Below are positions 50,303 through 62,412 of a stretch of DNA of 64,000 nt, piece after piece. The notes under the pieces are model-generated. The model was not told where the DNA came from and ran no database searches. It saw only the letters and a program-made list of their open reading frames with translations. Location of the stretch: NCBI RefSeq assembly GCF_023115445.1, contig NZ_JALDUI010000001.1, forward strand, positions 312,238-376,237, given 5' to 3'. Positions within the stretch are counted from its first letter, which is position 1; each line of letters opens with the position of its first letter. The position numbers and the translations under genes are program-made. The stretch comes from Streptococcus sp. oral taxon 431 (GTDB lineage Bacteria; Bacillota; Bacilli; Lactobacillales; Streptococcaceae).

Positions 50303-52390
50303 TTATTTGATTTTTTCTTCTTCGTAATCACCATTGCTACATACGATCTGTTTCCCGCCACCACGGATTTTTTTCTCCATGAGGAAGTTGCCACATTTTG
50401 GACAATCTCGTCCAACAGGCTTGTCCCAAGAAGTAAATTCACATTCTGGATAGCGATTACAACCATAGAAGATGCGATTACGCTTAGTTTTTCGTTCAAT
50501 GATTTGACCTTGATGACAGCTTGGGCACTCAACACCAATTTCTTTCACGATAGCTTGTGTATGACGGCAATCTGGGAAATTGCTACAAGCATAAAACTTA
50601 CCAAAGCGACCAAGTTTAATGACCATCGGACTTCCACACTCTTCACAATCAAATCCTGCTGGCTCATCCTTGATTTGGATTTTTTCCATTTCCTCTTCGG
50701 CTTTGGCAACCTCTTTAGAGAAGGGTTTGTAAAATTCATCAATGACTCGTTGCCATTGTTCTTTACCGACTTCGACATCATCCAGTTTACCTTCCATTTC
50801 AGCTGTAAAGGTTACATTGACGATATCAGGGAAATATTCAACGATGAGCTTGTTAACAATTTCTCCCAACTCTGTCGGTTCAAAACGCTTGGCTGCAAGG
50901 CGGACATAATAGCGCTTTTGAATAGTTTCAATAGTGGGTGCATAAGTCGATGGACGTCCAACCCCATTTTCTTCCAAGGTCTTAATTAAAGTAGCCTCAG
51001 AATAACGTGCTGGGGGTTGAGTAAAGTGTTGCTCAGGTTTACTATTGACCTGTTTGACAACATCACCAACTGCCATGTCTGGCAACATCTTATTCTTATC
51101 TGAGTCATTGTAAATGGCCAAGTAACCATCAAATTTAACCTGACTGCCATTTGCTACAAATTGAACTCCATTTTGAGAGAGCTTAACAGCCATGGTATCA
51201 AAGATGGCACCAGTCATCTGACTCGCTACAAAACGGTTCCAGATAAGGGTATAGAGTTTGAGTTGGTCTTTATCTAAGTATTTAGCAATTTTTTCTGGCG
51301 TGTTAAAGACACTTGATGGGCGAATAGCCTCATGGGCATCTTGGGCACCAGTAGCATTTTTGACCTTGCTACCATGCTTAGAATACTTACTACCAAAACG
51401 TTCATTGATGTAGCTTGCAGCTTCATTTTGTGCAATTGGACTAATACGAGTAGAATCCGTACGCATATAAGTAATCAAACCTTGGACACCTGTACCAATA
51501 TTGATTCCTTCGTAGAGCTGTTGGGCAACCATCATGGTCTTTCGAGTACGGAAATTGATCTTGTTGGCTGCATCCATCTGCATAGTTGAGGTAGTATAAG
51601 GTAGTGGAGCGTTACGCTTGCGCTCTTTTTTATCTACCTGATCCACTGTAAAGTCTTTGCTAGACAGATGAGACAAGACTTCTTTGACCTCTTCATTGGT
51701 AGCCAATTTCATTTTCTTGCCATTCATTCCATAGAAGGATGCTTGGAATTGCTTAGTCCCCTTTTTGAAGACTCCATCAATCGTCCAATATTCTTCTGGT
51801 TGAAAGGCATTGATTTCATTTTCACGGTCAATGATGAGTTTAAGGGCAACAGATTGCACGCGCCCTGCTGATAAGCCCTTCTTAACCTTTTTCCATAAAA
51901 TTGGTGAAATAGAATAACCTACCAAGCGGTCCAAGACACGACGGGCTTGTTGGGCATCCACCAAATCCATGTCAATCTTACGAGGTTCTTTAAAGGCATT
52001 TTTTACCGCATCTTTTGTAATCTCGTTGAAAACAACACGGTTAGCATCATTCTCATCTAGATTCAAAATATGAGCCAAATGCCAAGAAATAGCTTCTCCT
52101 TCACGGTCCGGGTCACTTGCGAGGAAAACTTTATTGGCTTTTTTAGCCTCTTTTTTCAAGTCATTAATCAGAGGACCTTTCCCACGAATATTGATATATT
52201 GGGGTTCATAATTATTTTCTATATCGACTGACATACTGGATTTTTTCAAATCACGGATATGACCAACACTGGCTAAAACCTTATAATTTCTACCCAGGTA
52301 TTTTTCAATCGTTTTAGCCTTTGCAGGCGATTCCACGATTACTAAATTTTTTTTAACTGTTGATTTTTTCTTCTTTGTTGCCGTAGCCAC
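50303..52390 (-). CDS. topA: DNA topoisomerase I
   Basis: Type IA topoisomerase (695 aa) that relaxes negative supercoils. The TOPRIM domain begins [18 protein letters not shown] (near 16) with the DPDREGEA metal motif near 100. The active-site tyrosine lies in [10 protein letters not shown] (near 310). Three C-terminal C4 zinc ribbons follow ([26 protein letters not shown]). I use the GTG start at 52388-52390 (VATATKKKK), which an AAAGGTG site fits. An in-frame ATG six codons upstream is less well placed. Confidence 0.96.
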   Translation of the reverse strand: MATATKKKKSTVKKNLVIVESPAKAKTIEKYLGRNYKVLASVGHIRDLKKSSMSVDIENNYEPQYINIRGKGPLINDLKKEAKKANKVFLASDPDREGEAISWHLAHILNLDENDANRVVFNEITKDAVKNAFKEPRKIDMDLVDAQQARRVLDRLVGYSISPILWKKVKKGLSAGRVQSVALKLIIDRENEINAFQPEEYWTIDGVFKKGTKQFQASFYGMNGKKMKLATNEEVKEVLSHLSSKDFTVDQVDKKERKRNAPLPYTTSTMQMDAANKINFRTRKTMMVAQQLYEGINIGTGVQGLITYMRTDSTRISPIAQNEAASYINERFGSKYSKHGSKVKNATGAQDAHEAIRPSSVFNTPEKIAKYLDKDQLKLYTLIWNRFVASQMTGAIFDTMAVKLSQNGVQFVANGSQVKFDGYLAIYNDSDKNKMLPDMAVGDVVKQVNSKPEQHFTQPPARYSEATLIKTLEENGVGRPSTYAPTIETIQKRYYVRLAAKRFEPTELGEIVNKLIVEYFPDIVNVTFTAEMEGKLDDVEVGKEQWQRVIDEFYKPFSKEVAKAEEEMEKIQIKDEPAGFDCEECGSPMVIKLGRFGKFYACSNFPDCRHTQAIVKEIGVECPSCHQGQIIERKTKRNRIFYGCNRYPECEFTSWDKPVGRDCPKCGNFLMEKKIRGGGKQIVCSNGDYEEEKIK

Positions 52391-52508
52391 AGTATCACAC
52401 CTTTTCAAAGTAATAAACTTTATAAAGTGTAAACCATTTTTAAAAACCTGTCAAGACTTAACTCCTATATATAGAAGAAAAGTTTAACCGATAAAACCTT
52501 GCTAGTTC

Positions 52509-53372
52509 TTAAAATTCAAATTCTGCTAGCACATCCTGACCACTTGAAACAAGTTTTGCACCTTCCTGAACCAAGTGATGACAACCATCTGAACGACCAT
52601 CTAAAATGTTACCTGGAATAGCAAAGACATCTCTTCCTTCTTCCATAGCTCGCTCACAGGTAATCAAACTACCAGATCTCATCTTTGCCTCAGCAACAAT
52701 GACACCCATACATAGACCAGCAATAATCCTATTTCGCGCTGGAAAATGATATTTCAAGGGTTCTTCACCAGGTCCATACTCACTCAGGAGCAAATGATAT
52801 TCACCGATGTAGTCCTGCAGTCGTTTATTAGAACGCGGATAATAGACATCTAAGCCAGTCCCAATGACTGCAATGGTTTTTCCACCACCTTGAAGTATAG
52901 ACATATGCGCTGCAGTATCAATCCCTCTAGCAAGCCCACTCACAATCACCAACTCATTCTCTAATTCTTCAATAACCTTACGAACTGATTTTGTCCCTGT
53001 TTGACTACAAGAGCGACTGCCTACAACCGCAATCTTAGGCAACTTTAAGAGATTTAAATCGCCCTTATAGAATAACAACACTGGAGCATCATAGATTTCA
53101 CTGAGAGCAAAGGGATAGACATCGTCTAGGATGGAAAAAGAGGGAAATTTTTCAAAATCACTTCGTAGTCGCTCCATACTTTCAAAGGTGAGTTTATGGT
53201 AACGTTCCATAAAAACCACTGGATTTCTACACTCAGATGCTTCTGCTATCGTTTCTAGGGTTAATTCTTGATCATAGATTTCTCCATATTGAAGTACCTT
53301 TAAAACCTGTTGATTACTTAAACCTGCTTGTTTCAACTTATAAATCTCAAAATTATCAATCTTAATTTTCAT
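52509..53372 (-). CDS. dprA: DNA processing protein DprA
   Basis: Loads RecA onto incoming single strands during natural transformation and, in pneumococcus, helps shut competence off. It is 287 residues long: an N-terminal SAM-like domain, then the Rossmann core with VVGSRSCSQTG near 113, SGLARGIDTAAH near 143, and the late ITCERAMEEGRDVFAIPG block. A perfect ComX cin-box (53404-53411) lies 32 bases before its start, so it belongs to the late competence regulon. Confidence 0.95.
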   Translation of the reverse strand: MKIKIDNFEIYKLKQAGLSNQQVLKVLQYGEIYDQELTLETIAEASECRNPVVFMERYHKLTFESMERLRSDFEKFPSFSILDDVYPFALSEIYDAPVLLFYKGDLNLLKLPKIAVVGSRSCSQTGTKSVRKVIEELENELVIVSGLARGIDTAAHMSILQGGGKTIAVIGTGLDVYYPRSNKRLQDYIGEYHLLLSEYGPGEEPLKYHFPARNRIIAGLCMGVIVAEAKMRSGSLITCERAMEEGRDVFAIPGNILDGRSDGCHHLVQEGAKLVSSGQDVLAEFEF

Positions 53373-53403
53373 GATAGACTCCTTGTTTTTCTCTTTATCT
53401 ATT

Positions 53404-53411
53404 TATTCGTA
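53404..53411 (-). promoter_or_regulatory. ComX/SigX cin-box before dprA
   Basis: Minus-strand TACGAATA preceded by a T-rich stretch (TTTTTC). It is identical to the core recognised by the competence sigma factor in streptococci, placed just upstream of dprA. Confidence 0.85.
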
Positions 53412-53419
53412 GAAAAAGA

Positions 53420-53463
53420 AAAAAACTTCCTAACAATTTTACTTGTTTAGAAAGTTTTTTTAT
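53420..53463 (-). terminator. Terminator after dapA
   Basis: Minus-strand inverted repeat AAAACTTTCTAAACAA / TTGTTAGGAAGTTTT with a short loop and a T run. It separates asd-dapA from the competence promoter of dprA. Confidence 0.75.
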
Positions 53464-53473
53464 ATTAGTTATC

Positions 53474-54409
53474 TTAGTAATCAGGACGAAGGACTCCAGT
53501 GACAGTTGCCTTGGTTGCTTCGTAGTCCCCATCAATAACAACCTTGATAATGCGTTTAGCATCCTCTTCAGGCGTAGGAACCAAAGGTAGACGAGTTGGC
53601 CCAGCTTCAAATCCCATATAGTTGAGTACCGCCTTAACAGGTGCCGGACTTGGGTAAGAGAAGAGAGCATTGACTTTAGGAATAAATTTACGTTGAATAG
53701 CTGCCGCTTTCTTCATATCACTTTCTTCGATTGCAGTAAACATTTCATGCATCTCATCTCCATTTGTATGGGAAGCAACAGAGATAACTCCGTCTGCACC
53801 AAGGTTCATAGCATGAAAAGCATCACCATCCTCACCAGTGTACACCAAGAATTCATCTGGTTTATGCTCAATCAAGTAAGCCATATTGGCAAGACTGGTA
53901 CATTCTTTGACACCGATAATGTTTGGATGTTCCGCCAAACGAAGTAAGGTATCAGGAGTCATTTCGACAACTACACGACCTGGAATGTTATAGATGATAA
54001 TTGGCAAATCAGAGGCATCTGCAATGGCTTTAAAGTGCTGATACATACCTTCTTGGGATGGTTTATTATAGTAAGGAACAATCGCAAGACCAGCCGCAAA
54101 ACCGCCAAACTCTGCTACCTCTTTGACAAACTCAATAGAGTCACGTGTATCATTGGTACCAACACCAGCGATTAAAGGAACTCGTCCGTTGACAACCTTT
54201 TGAACAGCCGCAAACAACTGCAACTCCTCATCGTGAGTTAGAGTCGGACTCTCAGCAGTTGTTCCTGCTAGGAGAATTCCATCTGTATGATGTGCTAATA
54301 AATGTTCAATCAACTTTGGAATGGCATCGAAATTGATAGAGCCATCTTCATGAAAAGGAGTAATAAAGGCCGTGATAATTTTACAATCTTTTAAATCTTG
54401 ATAAGACAT
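53474..54409 (-). CDS. dapA: 4-hydroxy-tetrahydrodipicolinate synthase
   Basis: Condenses aspartate semialdehyde with pyruvate, the first committed step to diaminopimelate and lysine (311 aa). It has a class I aldolase barrel with [10 protein letters not shown] near 43, the tyrosine in [13 protein letters not shown] near 135 and the Schiff-base lysine in IIGVKECTS near 163. I use the ATG at 54409 (MSYQDLKD), because AGAGGTG is well spaced for it; an in-frame GTG three codons upstream overlaps that site. It follows asd by 50 bases. Confidence 0.95.
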   Translation of the reverse strand: MSYQDLKDCKIITAFITPFHEDGSINFDAIPKLIEHLLAHHTDGILLAGTTAESPTLTHDEELQLFAAVQKVVNGRVPLIAGVGTNDTRDSIEFVKEVAEFGGFAAGLAIVPYYNKPSQEGMYQHFKAIADASDLPIIIYNIPGRVVVEMTPDTLLRLAEHPNIIGVKECTSLANMAYLIEHKPDEFLVYTGEDGDAFHAMNLGADGVISVASHTNGDEMHEMFTAIEESDMKKAAAIQRKFIPKVNALFSYPSPAPVKAVLNYMGFEAGPTRLPLVPTPEEDAKRIIKVVIDGDYEATKATVTGVLRPDY

Positions 54410-54459
54410 ACAAAACACCTCTCTATTTTAAAGAAGGAGTTCAAAAGAACTCCTACACA

Positions 54460-55536
54460 TTATTTCAATTCAAATTTTAATTCAGCTGTTGGACGAACCA
54501 ATCCACGTTCGTGAAGTGTTTCTGCAATTTGTACTGAGTTCCAAGCGGCACCTTTAAGAAGGTTATCAGATACTACCCACATGTGGATACCTTTTTCTGC
54601 ATCCAAATCTTTACGGATACGTCCAACGAAAGTATCACGTGAACCAACAGCATTAACTGCTTGAGGATAGATTTGGTGAGCAACATCATCTTCAAGAACT
54701 GCACCTGGGAATGCAGCAATAGCAGCTTTCACTTCTTCAATTGGTGCTACTTCTTTTGTTTCAATATAGACTGACTCAGAGTGAGCTGACAAAACTGGAA
54801 TACGTACACATGTTGCTGATACGGCAATGCTATCGTCTTCCATGATTTTCTTGGTTTCATTGGTCATCTTCATCTCTTCGTAAGTGTAATCATTATTAGT
54901 GAAAACGTCAATTTGCGGAAGAGCGTTGAAGGCAATTGGATAGTGTTTCTTATCGCCACCTGAAGGCAAGATTTCCGCATGCAAATCACGTGGATTCACG
55001 CCATCATTCAAGACTTCACGAAGCTCACGTTGAGTTTCAAGAATTGCTCCCATACCAGCACCTGAAACAGCTTGGTAAGTTGAAACGATAATACGGTCCA
55101 AGCCCCATTTTTGACGAACGGGCTCAAGAGCCACCATCATTTGAATTGTTGAACAGTTAGGACAAGAGATAATTCCGTTGTGAGCATCAAGGGCGTGGGC
55201 ATTCACTTCAGGAACAACCAATGGTACATCTGGATTTTGACGGAAATAAGAAGTGTTATCTACGACGACTGCGCCTGCCTTAACAGCATAAGGTGCATAT
55301 TTTGCAGAAGTTGATCCACCAGCTGAGAAAAGAGCAATATCAACCCCTTCAAAAGCGTCTTCTGTTGTTTCTTCGATGGTCACATCTTGACCTTTGAATT
55401 GCAAAATCTTTCCTGCAGAACGTGCAGACGCAAGGTAACGAATCTTATCGATAGGAAGAGTTGATTCTTCCAACATTTTGATCATTTGAGCACCAACGGC
55501 ACCTGTAGCGCCGACAACAGCAACTGTGTATCCCAT
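54460..55536 (-). CDS. asd: Aspartate-semialdehyde dehydrogenase
   Basis: Reduces aspartyl phosphate to aspartate semialdehyde, the branch point for lysine, threonine and methionine (358 aa). The N-terminal Rossmann motif is [12 protein letters not shown] (6-17). The catalytic cysteine lies in [12 protein letters not shown] near residue 129, and the later [12 protein letters not shown] carries substrate residues. Asd and DapA run consecutively, an aspartate-family pair. Confidence 0.96.
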   Translation of the reverse strand: MGYTVAVVGATGAVGAQMIKMLEESTLPIDKIRYLASARSAGKILQFKGQDVTIEETTEDAFEGVDIALFSAGGSTSAKYAPYAVKAGAVVVDNTSYFRQNPDVPLVVPEVNAHALDAHNGIISCPNCSTIQMMVALEPVRQKWGLDRIIVSTYQAVSGAGMGAILETQRELREVLNDGVNPRDLHAEILPSGGDKKHYPIAFNALPQIDVFTNNDYTYEEMKMTNETKKIMEDDSIAVSATCVRIPVLSAHSESVYIETKEVAPIEEVKAAIAAFPGAVLEDDVAHQIYPQAVNAVGSRDTFVGRIRKDLDAEKGIHMWVVSDNLLKGAAWNSVQIAETLHERGLVRPTAELKFELK

Positions 55537-55644
55537 AACAAACCTCTTTCGGAATTTTCTAAAAATTTCTATAATAGAAACATTATACTACTTTTTACCA
55601 AAATTGAAAAGTCTTTTTCCTATCTATTTTCTGAAATTGACAAG

Positions 55645-55678
55645 AAAAAGGTTCGCTAATACTAGCAAACCTTTTTTA
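55645..55678 (-). terminator. Terminator after srtA
   Basis: Minus-strand AAAAGGTTTGCTAGTATTAG then CGAACCTTTT followed by T residues, 15-45 bases after the srtA stop. It ends the gyrA-srtA unit before the asd promoter (TATAAT around 55580). Confidence 0.8.
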
Positions 55679-55691
55679 TTAATCTTATCTC

Positions 55692-56435
55692 TTAATATCT
55701 TTGTTTATAAGGCTTATTAAAGGCTTCTAAGATATCTGATGGAGTTTCTGCATAAGGTTTCACTTCTTTGAAATCTCCCTTCACGATAATCCGTTCTGTG
55801 GCATTGTAGTCTACACAGGTTACCAAGGTAATTTCTTTGATTCCCTCACGGTCTTCTATTTCATCAACGCGGTCAGGTGTAACGTGTTTGACTTCACGAA
55901 TGACATAGGTATAAACCTTTTCCTTATCAGTCAAATAAATTTTCATCCCTTCTTTGGCATTGACCAAAGGTGAAAAGAGCATCTGACTGGCATTTTCAGC
56001 TGTAAAAATATGGTGACTAGCGAGAGAATAATTTCCCTCTCCCATTTTTTGATTTGGTTTCATGGTTCCTGCCCCATAGAACAAGTTCACATTATCTAAA
56101 CCTTTAAAGATAGGTAGGTTAATCTCTACTTCAGGAATGGCAATTCCACCAATAACAGGAAGTTGTTGGGCATCCCACTGCGAAGATAAAACCGCTTCAG
56201 ATGAGATAGCCTTCACTGAATCGAAATCAAAATTTCCTTCTGTATCCTGATTTTCTTCTAATTTTTCTTTTGATACCTGACTTACTTGGTACTTATTAGT
56301 ATTCCAAACCATAAAAATATCACGGATTTTAGCGTTAAAAATCAAAGCGATTGATAGCAGTATCAGAAATCCTGCCAATATATTGATCAACAGATTTTTT
56401 CGTTTATTTTTCTTTTTATTGATTTTTTTAGACAT
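55692..56435 (-). CDS. srtA: Sortase A (class A)
   Basis: Membrane-anchored transpeptidase that links LPXTG surface proteins to the cell wall (247 aa). An N-terminal basic stretch (KKINKKKNKRKN) and one membrane segment (about 17-37) precede the sortase barrel. The catalytic triad is visible as His141 (SHH), Cys207 (TLVTC) and Arg215, the positions reported for the pneumococcal enzyme. It overlaps gyrA by one base. No LPXTG substrate is encoded in this window. Confidence 0.97.
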   Translation of the reverse strand: MSKKINKKKNKRKNLLINILAGFLILLSIALIFNAKIRDIFMVWNTNKYQVSQVSKEKLEENQDTEGNFDFDSVKAISSEAVLSSQWDAQQLPVIGGIAIPEVEINLPIFKGLDNVNLFYGAGTMKPNQKMGEGNYSLASHHIFTAENASQMLFSPLVNAKEGMKIYLTDKEKVYTYVIREVKHVTPDRVDEIEDREGIKEITLVTCVDYNATERIIVKGDFKEVKPYAETPSDILEAFNKPYKQRY

Positions 56436-58903
56436 TATGCTTCACTTTCTGTTTCCTGTTCTGCCCCAACTTCTTCTTTTTCTGCTGCTGCAACACTTGT
56501 AAAAGTCACAATCTTAGCATCTTGATCTAGACGCATCACTTTTACTCCCATAGTTGAACGTCCCGTTTGTGAAATATTGGCAACATTGGTTCGAATCATG
56601 ACACCTGTGTCAGTGATAATCATCAGATCTTCATCCCCTTTTACTGTTAAGAGACCAGCCAGAGGACCATTTTTTTCAGTAACATTGGCTGTTTTCATTC
56701 CCTTACCGGCACGCCCTTTTGTTGGATATTCAGTCGCAACTGTGCGCTTACCGTATCCTTTCTCAGTAATGATAAGGACTTCATCTTGGTCAGTAATCAC
56801 CCTTGCTCCAACTACAGCATCACCTTCACGAAGGTTTACCCCTTTAACACCAGTGGCGATACGACTCATACTACGAACTGAAGACTGATTGAAACGAACT
56901 GCATAACCTAATCTAGTTCCGATGATGATATCTGTGTCTTTTTCAGTTAGTAAGACATTAATCAACTCATCCTCATCCTTCAGATTTAAGGCTTTAAGCC
57001 CATTTTGGCGAATGTTGGCAAATTCTTTGACACTGGTTCTTTTGACAATACCTGCTCTAGTTGTAAAGAAGAGATAGGCATCATCACTACGTTCTGATTC
57101 AACATTGATAATGGTTTGAATGCTTTCACCTTCATCCAGTTTCAAAAGATTGACAACTGGCAACCCTTTGGCTGTACGACCGTATTCTGGAATTTCATAT
57201 CCCTTAAGACGATAAACACGTCCTTTATTGGTGAAGAATAGCAAATGATCGTGAGTGCTGGTTGAAACCAATTCACGCACAAAGTCATCGTCCTTAACTC
57301 CAGTTCCTTGAACGCCACGTCCACCACGTTTTTGAGCTGTAAATTCGTCTTGGTCCAAACGTTTGATGTAACCTTTATTTGATAGAGTGATGAGAACATC
57401 AGACTCTTCAATCAAGTCTTCATCTTCAAGAGTCAAGACTTCACCAACCATCAACTCAGTACGACGTGGATCGCCAAACTTACGTTTGACCTCATCCAAT
57501 TCTTCCTTGATGATTTGCGCTACGCGTTCTGGTTTTGCAAGAATGTCTGCCAAGTCAGCAATCAAAGCAATAAGCTCATCATACTCTGACTGAATCTTAT
57601 CACGTTCCAAACCAGTCAAACGACGAAGACGCATATCGAGAATTGCTTGACTTTGACGTTCAGATAACTTGAACTTGCTCATCAATTCAACTTGGGCTTC
57701 TGCATCCGTTTCACTGGCACGGATGATACGGATTACTTCGTCAATGTGGTCCAGAGCAATCAACAAACCTTCCAAGATGTGTGCACGCGCTTCAGCTTTC
57801 TCTTTGTCAAATTGAGTACGACGAGTCACCACTTCTTTTTGGTGCTCAATATAAGCATCCAAGATTTGACGAAGAGAGAGAATCTTAGGTACACCATTCT
57901 GGATAGCTAGCATGTTGAATCCAAAACTAGTTTGCATTTGAGTCATCTTGAACAAGTTGTTCAAAATAACATTGGCTGACGCATCACGCTTCACCTCAAT
58001 TACGAAGCGAACTCCCTCACGGTTTGATTCATCACGAACAGCTGTAATTCCTTCGATACGTTTTTCTTGAACTAAACGCACAATATGCTCATGAACTTTA
58101 GTCTTGTTGACCATGTATGGAAATTCTGTTACAACGATACGTTCGCGACCAGTCTTAGTTTCTTCGATTTCAGTACGAGAACGAAGCACAATCGATCCTT
58201 TACCAGTTTCGTAGGCCTTATGAATACCTGATTTCCCCATGACCAGAGCACCAGTTGGAAAATCTGGACCAGGAAGAACTTCCATTAATTCCTTGGTGGT
58301 GACTTCTGGATTATCCATCACTAACTTAACAGCATCAATGGTTTCACCCAAGTTATGTGGTGGAATATTGGTCGCCATACCAACAGCGATACCTGTAGCT
58401 CCATTGACCAAAAGATTTGGAAAACGAGCTGGTAAAACAACAGGTTCACGTTCATTGGCATCATAGTTATCAACAAAATCAACGGTATTTTTATTGATGT
58501 CACGAAGCATTTCAAGAGCAATCTTACTCATACGTGCTTCGGTATAACGTTGCGCGGCAGCACCATCACCATCCATGGAACCAAAGTTCCCATGCCCATC
58601 TACAAGCATGTAACGGTAACTCCACCATTGCGCCATACGAACCATAGCTTCGTAGATAGATGAGTCACCGTGTGGGTGGTATTTACCCATGACATCCCCT
58701 GTAATACGGGCAGATTTCTTATGAGGTTTATCTGGTGTCACACCCAATTCGTTCATACCGTATAGAATGCGGCGATGAACTGGTTTCAACCCATCTCGAA
58801 CATCAGGAAGGGCCCGCGATACGATAACACTCATGGCGTAGTCGATAAAGCTGGTCTTCATCTCCTTTGTCAGATTGACATTCACTAAATTTTTATCTTG
58901 CAT
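56435..58903 (-). CDS. gyrA: DNA gyrase subunit A
   Basis: Breakage-reunion subunit (822 aa) that introduces negative supercoils with GyrB. The active-site tyrosine is Tyr120 in AAAQRYTEA. The quinolone-resistance region reads [13 protein letters not shown], with Ser81 and Glu85, the wild-type (susceptible) residues. The C-terminal pinwheel contains the GyrA box ([10 protein letters not shown]). I start at the ATG giving MQDKNLVN (58903), which GAGGC fits; another ATG five codons upstream lacks a site. Confidence 0.98.
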   Translation of the reverse strand: MQDKNLVNVNLTKEMKTSFIDYAMSVIVSRALPDVRDGLKPVHRRILYGMNELGVTPDKPHKKSARITGDVMGKYHPHGDSSIYEAMVRMAQWWSYRYMLVDGHGNFGSMDGDGAAAQRYTEARMSKIALEMLRDINKNTVDFVDNYDANEREPVVLPARFPNLLVNGATGIAVGMATNIPPHNLGETIDAVKLVMDNPEVTTKELMEVLPGPDFPTGALVMGKSGIHKAYETGKGSIVLRSRTEIEETKTGRERIVVTEFPYMVNKTKVHEHIVRLVQEKRIEGITAVRDESNREGVRFVIEVKRDASANVILNNLFKMTQMQTSFGFNMLAIQNGVPKILSLRQILDAYIEHQKEVVTRRTQFDKEKAEARAHILEGLLIALDHIDEVIRIIRASETDAEAQVELMSKFKLSERQSQAILDMRLRRLTGLERDKIQSEYDELIALIADLADILAKPERVAQIIKEELDEVKRKFGDPRRTELMVGEVLTLEDEDLIEESDVLITLSNKGYIKRLDQDEFTAQKRGGRGVQGTGVKDDDFVRELVSTSTHDHLLFFTNKGRVYRLKGYEIPEYGRTAKGLPVVNLLKLDEGESIQTIINVESERSDDAYLFFTTRAGIVKRTSVKEFANIRQNGLKALNLKDEDELINVLLTEKDTDIIIGTRLGYAVRFNQSSVRSMSRIATGVKGVNLREGDAVVGARVITDQDEVLIITEKGYGKRTVATEYPTKGRAGKGMKTANVTEKNGPLAGLLTVKGDEDLMIITDTGVMIRTNVANISQTGRSTMGVKVMRLDQDAKIVTFTSVAAAEKEEVGAEQETESEA

Positions 58904-58940
58904 TAACAAATGCCTCATTTCACTATTAGTAACTAGATAT

Positions 58941-58969
58941 ATTATACCATAGTTTGACCTAGATTTCAG
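58941..58969 (-). promoter_or_regulatory. gyrA-srtA promoter
   Basis: Minus-strand -35 CTGAAA (58964-58969), 17-base spacer and extended -10 TGGTATAAT (core 58941-58946). Confidence 0.7.
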
Positions 58970-58982
58970 TCTTCCAATCCGA

Positions 58983-60085
<1,103 letters not shown>

Positions 60086-60094
60086 TTTATGTTA

Positions 60095-60132
60095 GAAAAA
60101 ATGTCTAGACGATTTGTCTAGACATTTTTTTT
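60095..60132. terminator. Bidirectional terminator between ldh and the thioredoxin lipoprotein
   Basis: Perfect 13-pair stem AAAATGTCTAGAC - GATTT - GTCTAGACATTTT with T runs on both sides, serving both convergent genes. Confidence 0.9.
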
Positions 60133-60691
60133 ATTTCATTTGAGCAAAAGCTGCTTCTGCATCTGCGTTACTAATCGCACCTAATTGAATCTTAGCAATT
60201 TTACCCTGTGAATCAATTAGATACTCTGTAGGAATGCTTCGAATTTGATAATCTTGAAAAACAGCTCCTTTTGTATCATATAAAACAGGGATGTCTTTAT
60301 AGCCTTGTTCTTCAAACCACTTTGGAAATTGGTCTACCGTTTTTTCACCTTGAAGCCCTGGCGCAATGACAGATAAAATTTCGAAACCACGATCTTCCTT
60401 AGCAGCAAGCTCCATCAATTCTGGCATACTCTTCTTGCATGGTCCACACCAAGATGCCCAAAATTTAAGATAAACTTTTTTACCTTTAAAATCAGATAAT
60501 TTCACTTCTTTTCCATCCATAGATTGAAGGGTGAAATCAGGTGCTTCTGCTCCAATAGCTACTTGCTTCACAGGAGCTTGTTGTGTCTGATTTGATTGAT
60601 TTTGTGGACTTGATTTTTTCTCTTCCTTGCCACAAGCAATCAGAAGAAAGAGAGACAAGAAACTAAGTCCAAAATAGATAATTTTTTTCAT
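60131..60691 (-). CDS. Thioredoxin-family lipoprotein (Etrx/TlpA type)
   Basis: Extracellular membrane-anchored thiol-disulfide oxidoreductase (186 aa). The signal peptide ends in the lipobox LLIAC, with lipidated Cys20. A Ser/Gln-rich linker (about 24-48) precedes the AhpC/TSA-TlpA domain, with the redox motif WASWCGPCKKS near residue 82-92. It follows ccdA by 12 bases. In pneumococcus such proteins (Etrx1/2) receive electrons from CcdA and reduce surface methionine sulfoxide reductase. Unlike the msr-linked copy, no msrAB gene follows here, so this resembles Etrx2. Confidence 0.9.
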   Translation of the reverse strand: MKKIIYFGLSFLSLFLLIACGKEEKKSSPQNQSNQTQQAPVKQVAIGAEAPDFTLQSMDGKEVKLSDFKGKKVYLKFWASWCGPCKKSMPELMELAAKEDRGFEILSVIAPGLQGEKTVDQFPKWFEEQGYKDIPVLYDTKGAVFQDYQIRSIPTEYLIDSQGKIAKIQLGAISNADAEAAFAQMK

Positions 60692-60703
60692 AGATAACTC
60701 CTT

Positions 60704-61411
60704 TTATCCTAATATTCCAGATAAGACATTTAACTGTCCCAACATTAATAAAATTCCCATGAGAACGATCAATAAACCACCAATTTTCTTCAATAAAAGT
60801 ATGTGGGATTTGATTCTACTAAAATAAGGCATGACAAGACCTGATGCCAAGGCCAGAAATAAAAATGGAAGCGCCATTCCGAGAGTGTAAATGAGGGTTA
60901 ATAAGGCCCCCTGAAGAGCTCCATTTCCTCCTGAGGCAGCCAGTGCTAAAACAGAACTTAAAACTGGGCCTATACATGGAGTCCAGCCAAAGCTGAAGCT
61001 GATACCCAGTAAAAAGGCCGACAAATATTTGCTAGACTGTTTTTGCTTAAATGTTACTGTTTTTTGTACCTCTAATTTTTGTAAGTGAAGAATTTCCATC
61101 TGATGCAAACCCAGTATAATAATCATGATTCCCATGACATAACGGAACCAGTCAGTATAAAGTAAATTCCCAAGGAATCCCGCTCCAAATCCAAGAATAA
61201 AGAAGATGAGAGAAATACCCGCAATGAAACAGAGTGTCCGAATCAATCCTGACCAGGCAACATCTTTACCCAAAAAACGAAATGTCCTTGACTCCTCTTG
61301 ATCATCTAGCAGAACACCTGCGTAGACTGGTAACAAGGGAAAGATACAGGGAGAAAAGAATGACAAGACCCCAGCTATAAAGACAGAAATAAAAAATAAA
61401 ATACTTTCCAA
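60704..61411 (-). CDS. ccdA: Cytochrome c biogenesis protein CcdA (thiol electron transporter)
   Basis: Polytopic membrane protein (235 aa, six hydrophobic segments) that passes electrons from cytosolic thioredoxin to extracellular partners. The redox cysteines are in FFSPCIFPLLPVYAGV (segment 1) and GWTPCIGPVL (segment 4). The linked lipoprotein thioredoxin is its likely client, rather than cytochrome c, which streptococci lack. Confidence 0.92.
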   Translation of the reverse strand: MESILFFISVFIAGVLSFFSPCIFPLLPVYAGVLLDDQEESRTFRFLGKDVAWSGLIRTLCFIAGISLIFFILGFGAGFLGNLLYTDWFRYVMGIMIIILGLHQMEILHLQKLEVQKTVTFKQKQSSKYLSAFLLGISFSFGWTPCIGPVLSSVLALAASGGNGALQGALLTLIYTLGMALPFLFLALASGLVMPYFSRIKSHILLLKKIGGLLIVLMGILLMLGQLNVLSGILG

Positions 61412-61510
61412 TTAAGAACCTTCTTTCATATAGTTATCTTTTATTTTACTATAAAAGAAAACGTTTGTAAGAAATCCGCTACGCAAATTAATTTTCAACT
61501 TGAAAGAATC

Positions 61511-61536
61511 AAAAAAGGAGCTCAGCTCCTTTTTTG
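61511..61536. terminator. Terminator after map
   Basis: AAAAAAGGAGC - TC - AGCTCCTTTTTT perfect hairpin directly after the map stop codon, symmetrical, so usable in both directions. Confidence 0.85.
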
Positions 61537-61537
61537 A

Positions 61538-62398
61538 TTAATAAGTTCCCTCTTCACCTTGACTTGTCAGGATTACAGGCCCATCTTTAGTAATAACAAA
61601 CTGATGCTCGTACTGACATGATAGTCCACCATCGATTGTTTTATGTGCCCAACCTGTTTTCATATCTGTATCGATTTCCCAATCACCTGTATTGATCATA
61701 GGTTCGATTGTCAAAACCATGCCTTCACGAAGGCGGAGACCTCGACCTGCGATACCATAGTTAGGCACCATTGGTTCTTCATGCATGGTTGGTCCAACAC
61801 CGTGTCCTACAAGATCACGAACAACTCCGTAACCACGACTTTCAGCATATTCCTGAATAGCAGCTCCAATATCTCCAATACGATTTCCTACAACAGCCTG
61901 CTCAATTCCCTTATACATAGCTTCTTTGGTAACATCCATCAAGTTTTTAATTTCTTCTGATGGTTTTCCAACAGCGTAAGCCCAACAAGAATCTGCCAAG
62001 CCGCCCGTAAAGTTTTGAGTATATTTTTTCATCTGCTCAACGTTGTTAAAATTTAGTTTAGAAACATTGAGGTCAGACTTAGCGATTGGCCCACCAAGAA
62101 CCATATCTACCTTCAGCAAATCGCCTTCCTTCAAAATATAGTGGCGTGGAAAAGCATGGGCTACTTCGTCATTAAGCGAACAACAAGTTGCGTATGGATA
62201 ATCCATCATTGCCCCATCAACACCAATTTGAAGAGGGAGGAAATTTTCTTCTTTACAACGACGACGCACATATTCTTCTACTTCCCACATATCTACACCT
62301 GGTTTGATGATGTCACGCAAACCGATGTGAATACTGGCAAGAAAATCGCCAGCCTTATCCATTGCTTCGATTTCTCTAGCTGATTTTAATGTAATCAT
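61538..62398 (-). CDS. map: Methionine aminopeptidase type I
   Basis: Removes N-terminal methionine from nascent proteins, using two metal ions (286 aa). The pita-bread fold has metal ligands in the KVDMVLGG and AKSDLNVS region (Asp residues), GHGVGPTMHEEP (His), and EPMINTG plus QYEHQFVIT (Glu). It has an insertion of about 30 residues around 125-155 that is typical of streptococcal enzymes. It lies 15 bases after the gene at 62413-63690. Confidence 0.97.
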   Translation of the reverse strand: MITLKSAREIEAMDKAGDFLASIHIGLRDIIKPGVDMWEVEEYVRRRCKEENFLPLQIGVDGAMMDYPYATCCSLNDEVAHAFPRHYILKEGDLLKVDMVLGGPIAKSDLNVSKLNFNNVEQMKKYTQNFTGGLADSCWAYAVGKPSEEIKNLMDVTKEAMYKGIEQAVVGNRIGDIGAAIQEYAESRGYGVVRDLVGHGVGPTMHEEPMVPNYGIAGRGLRLREGMVLTIEPMINTGDWEIDTDMKTGWAHKTIDGGLSCQYEHQFVITKDGPVILTSQGEEGTY

Positions 62399-62412
62399 GT
62401 TTTCTCCTAGTT

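Noticed and set aside
58318..58666. Possible quinolone-resistance changes in GyrA.
   Set aside because: Ser81 and Glu85 are the wild-type residues, so no resistance mutation is seen at the main positions.
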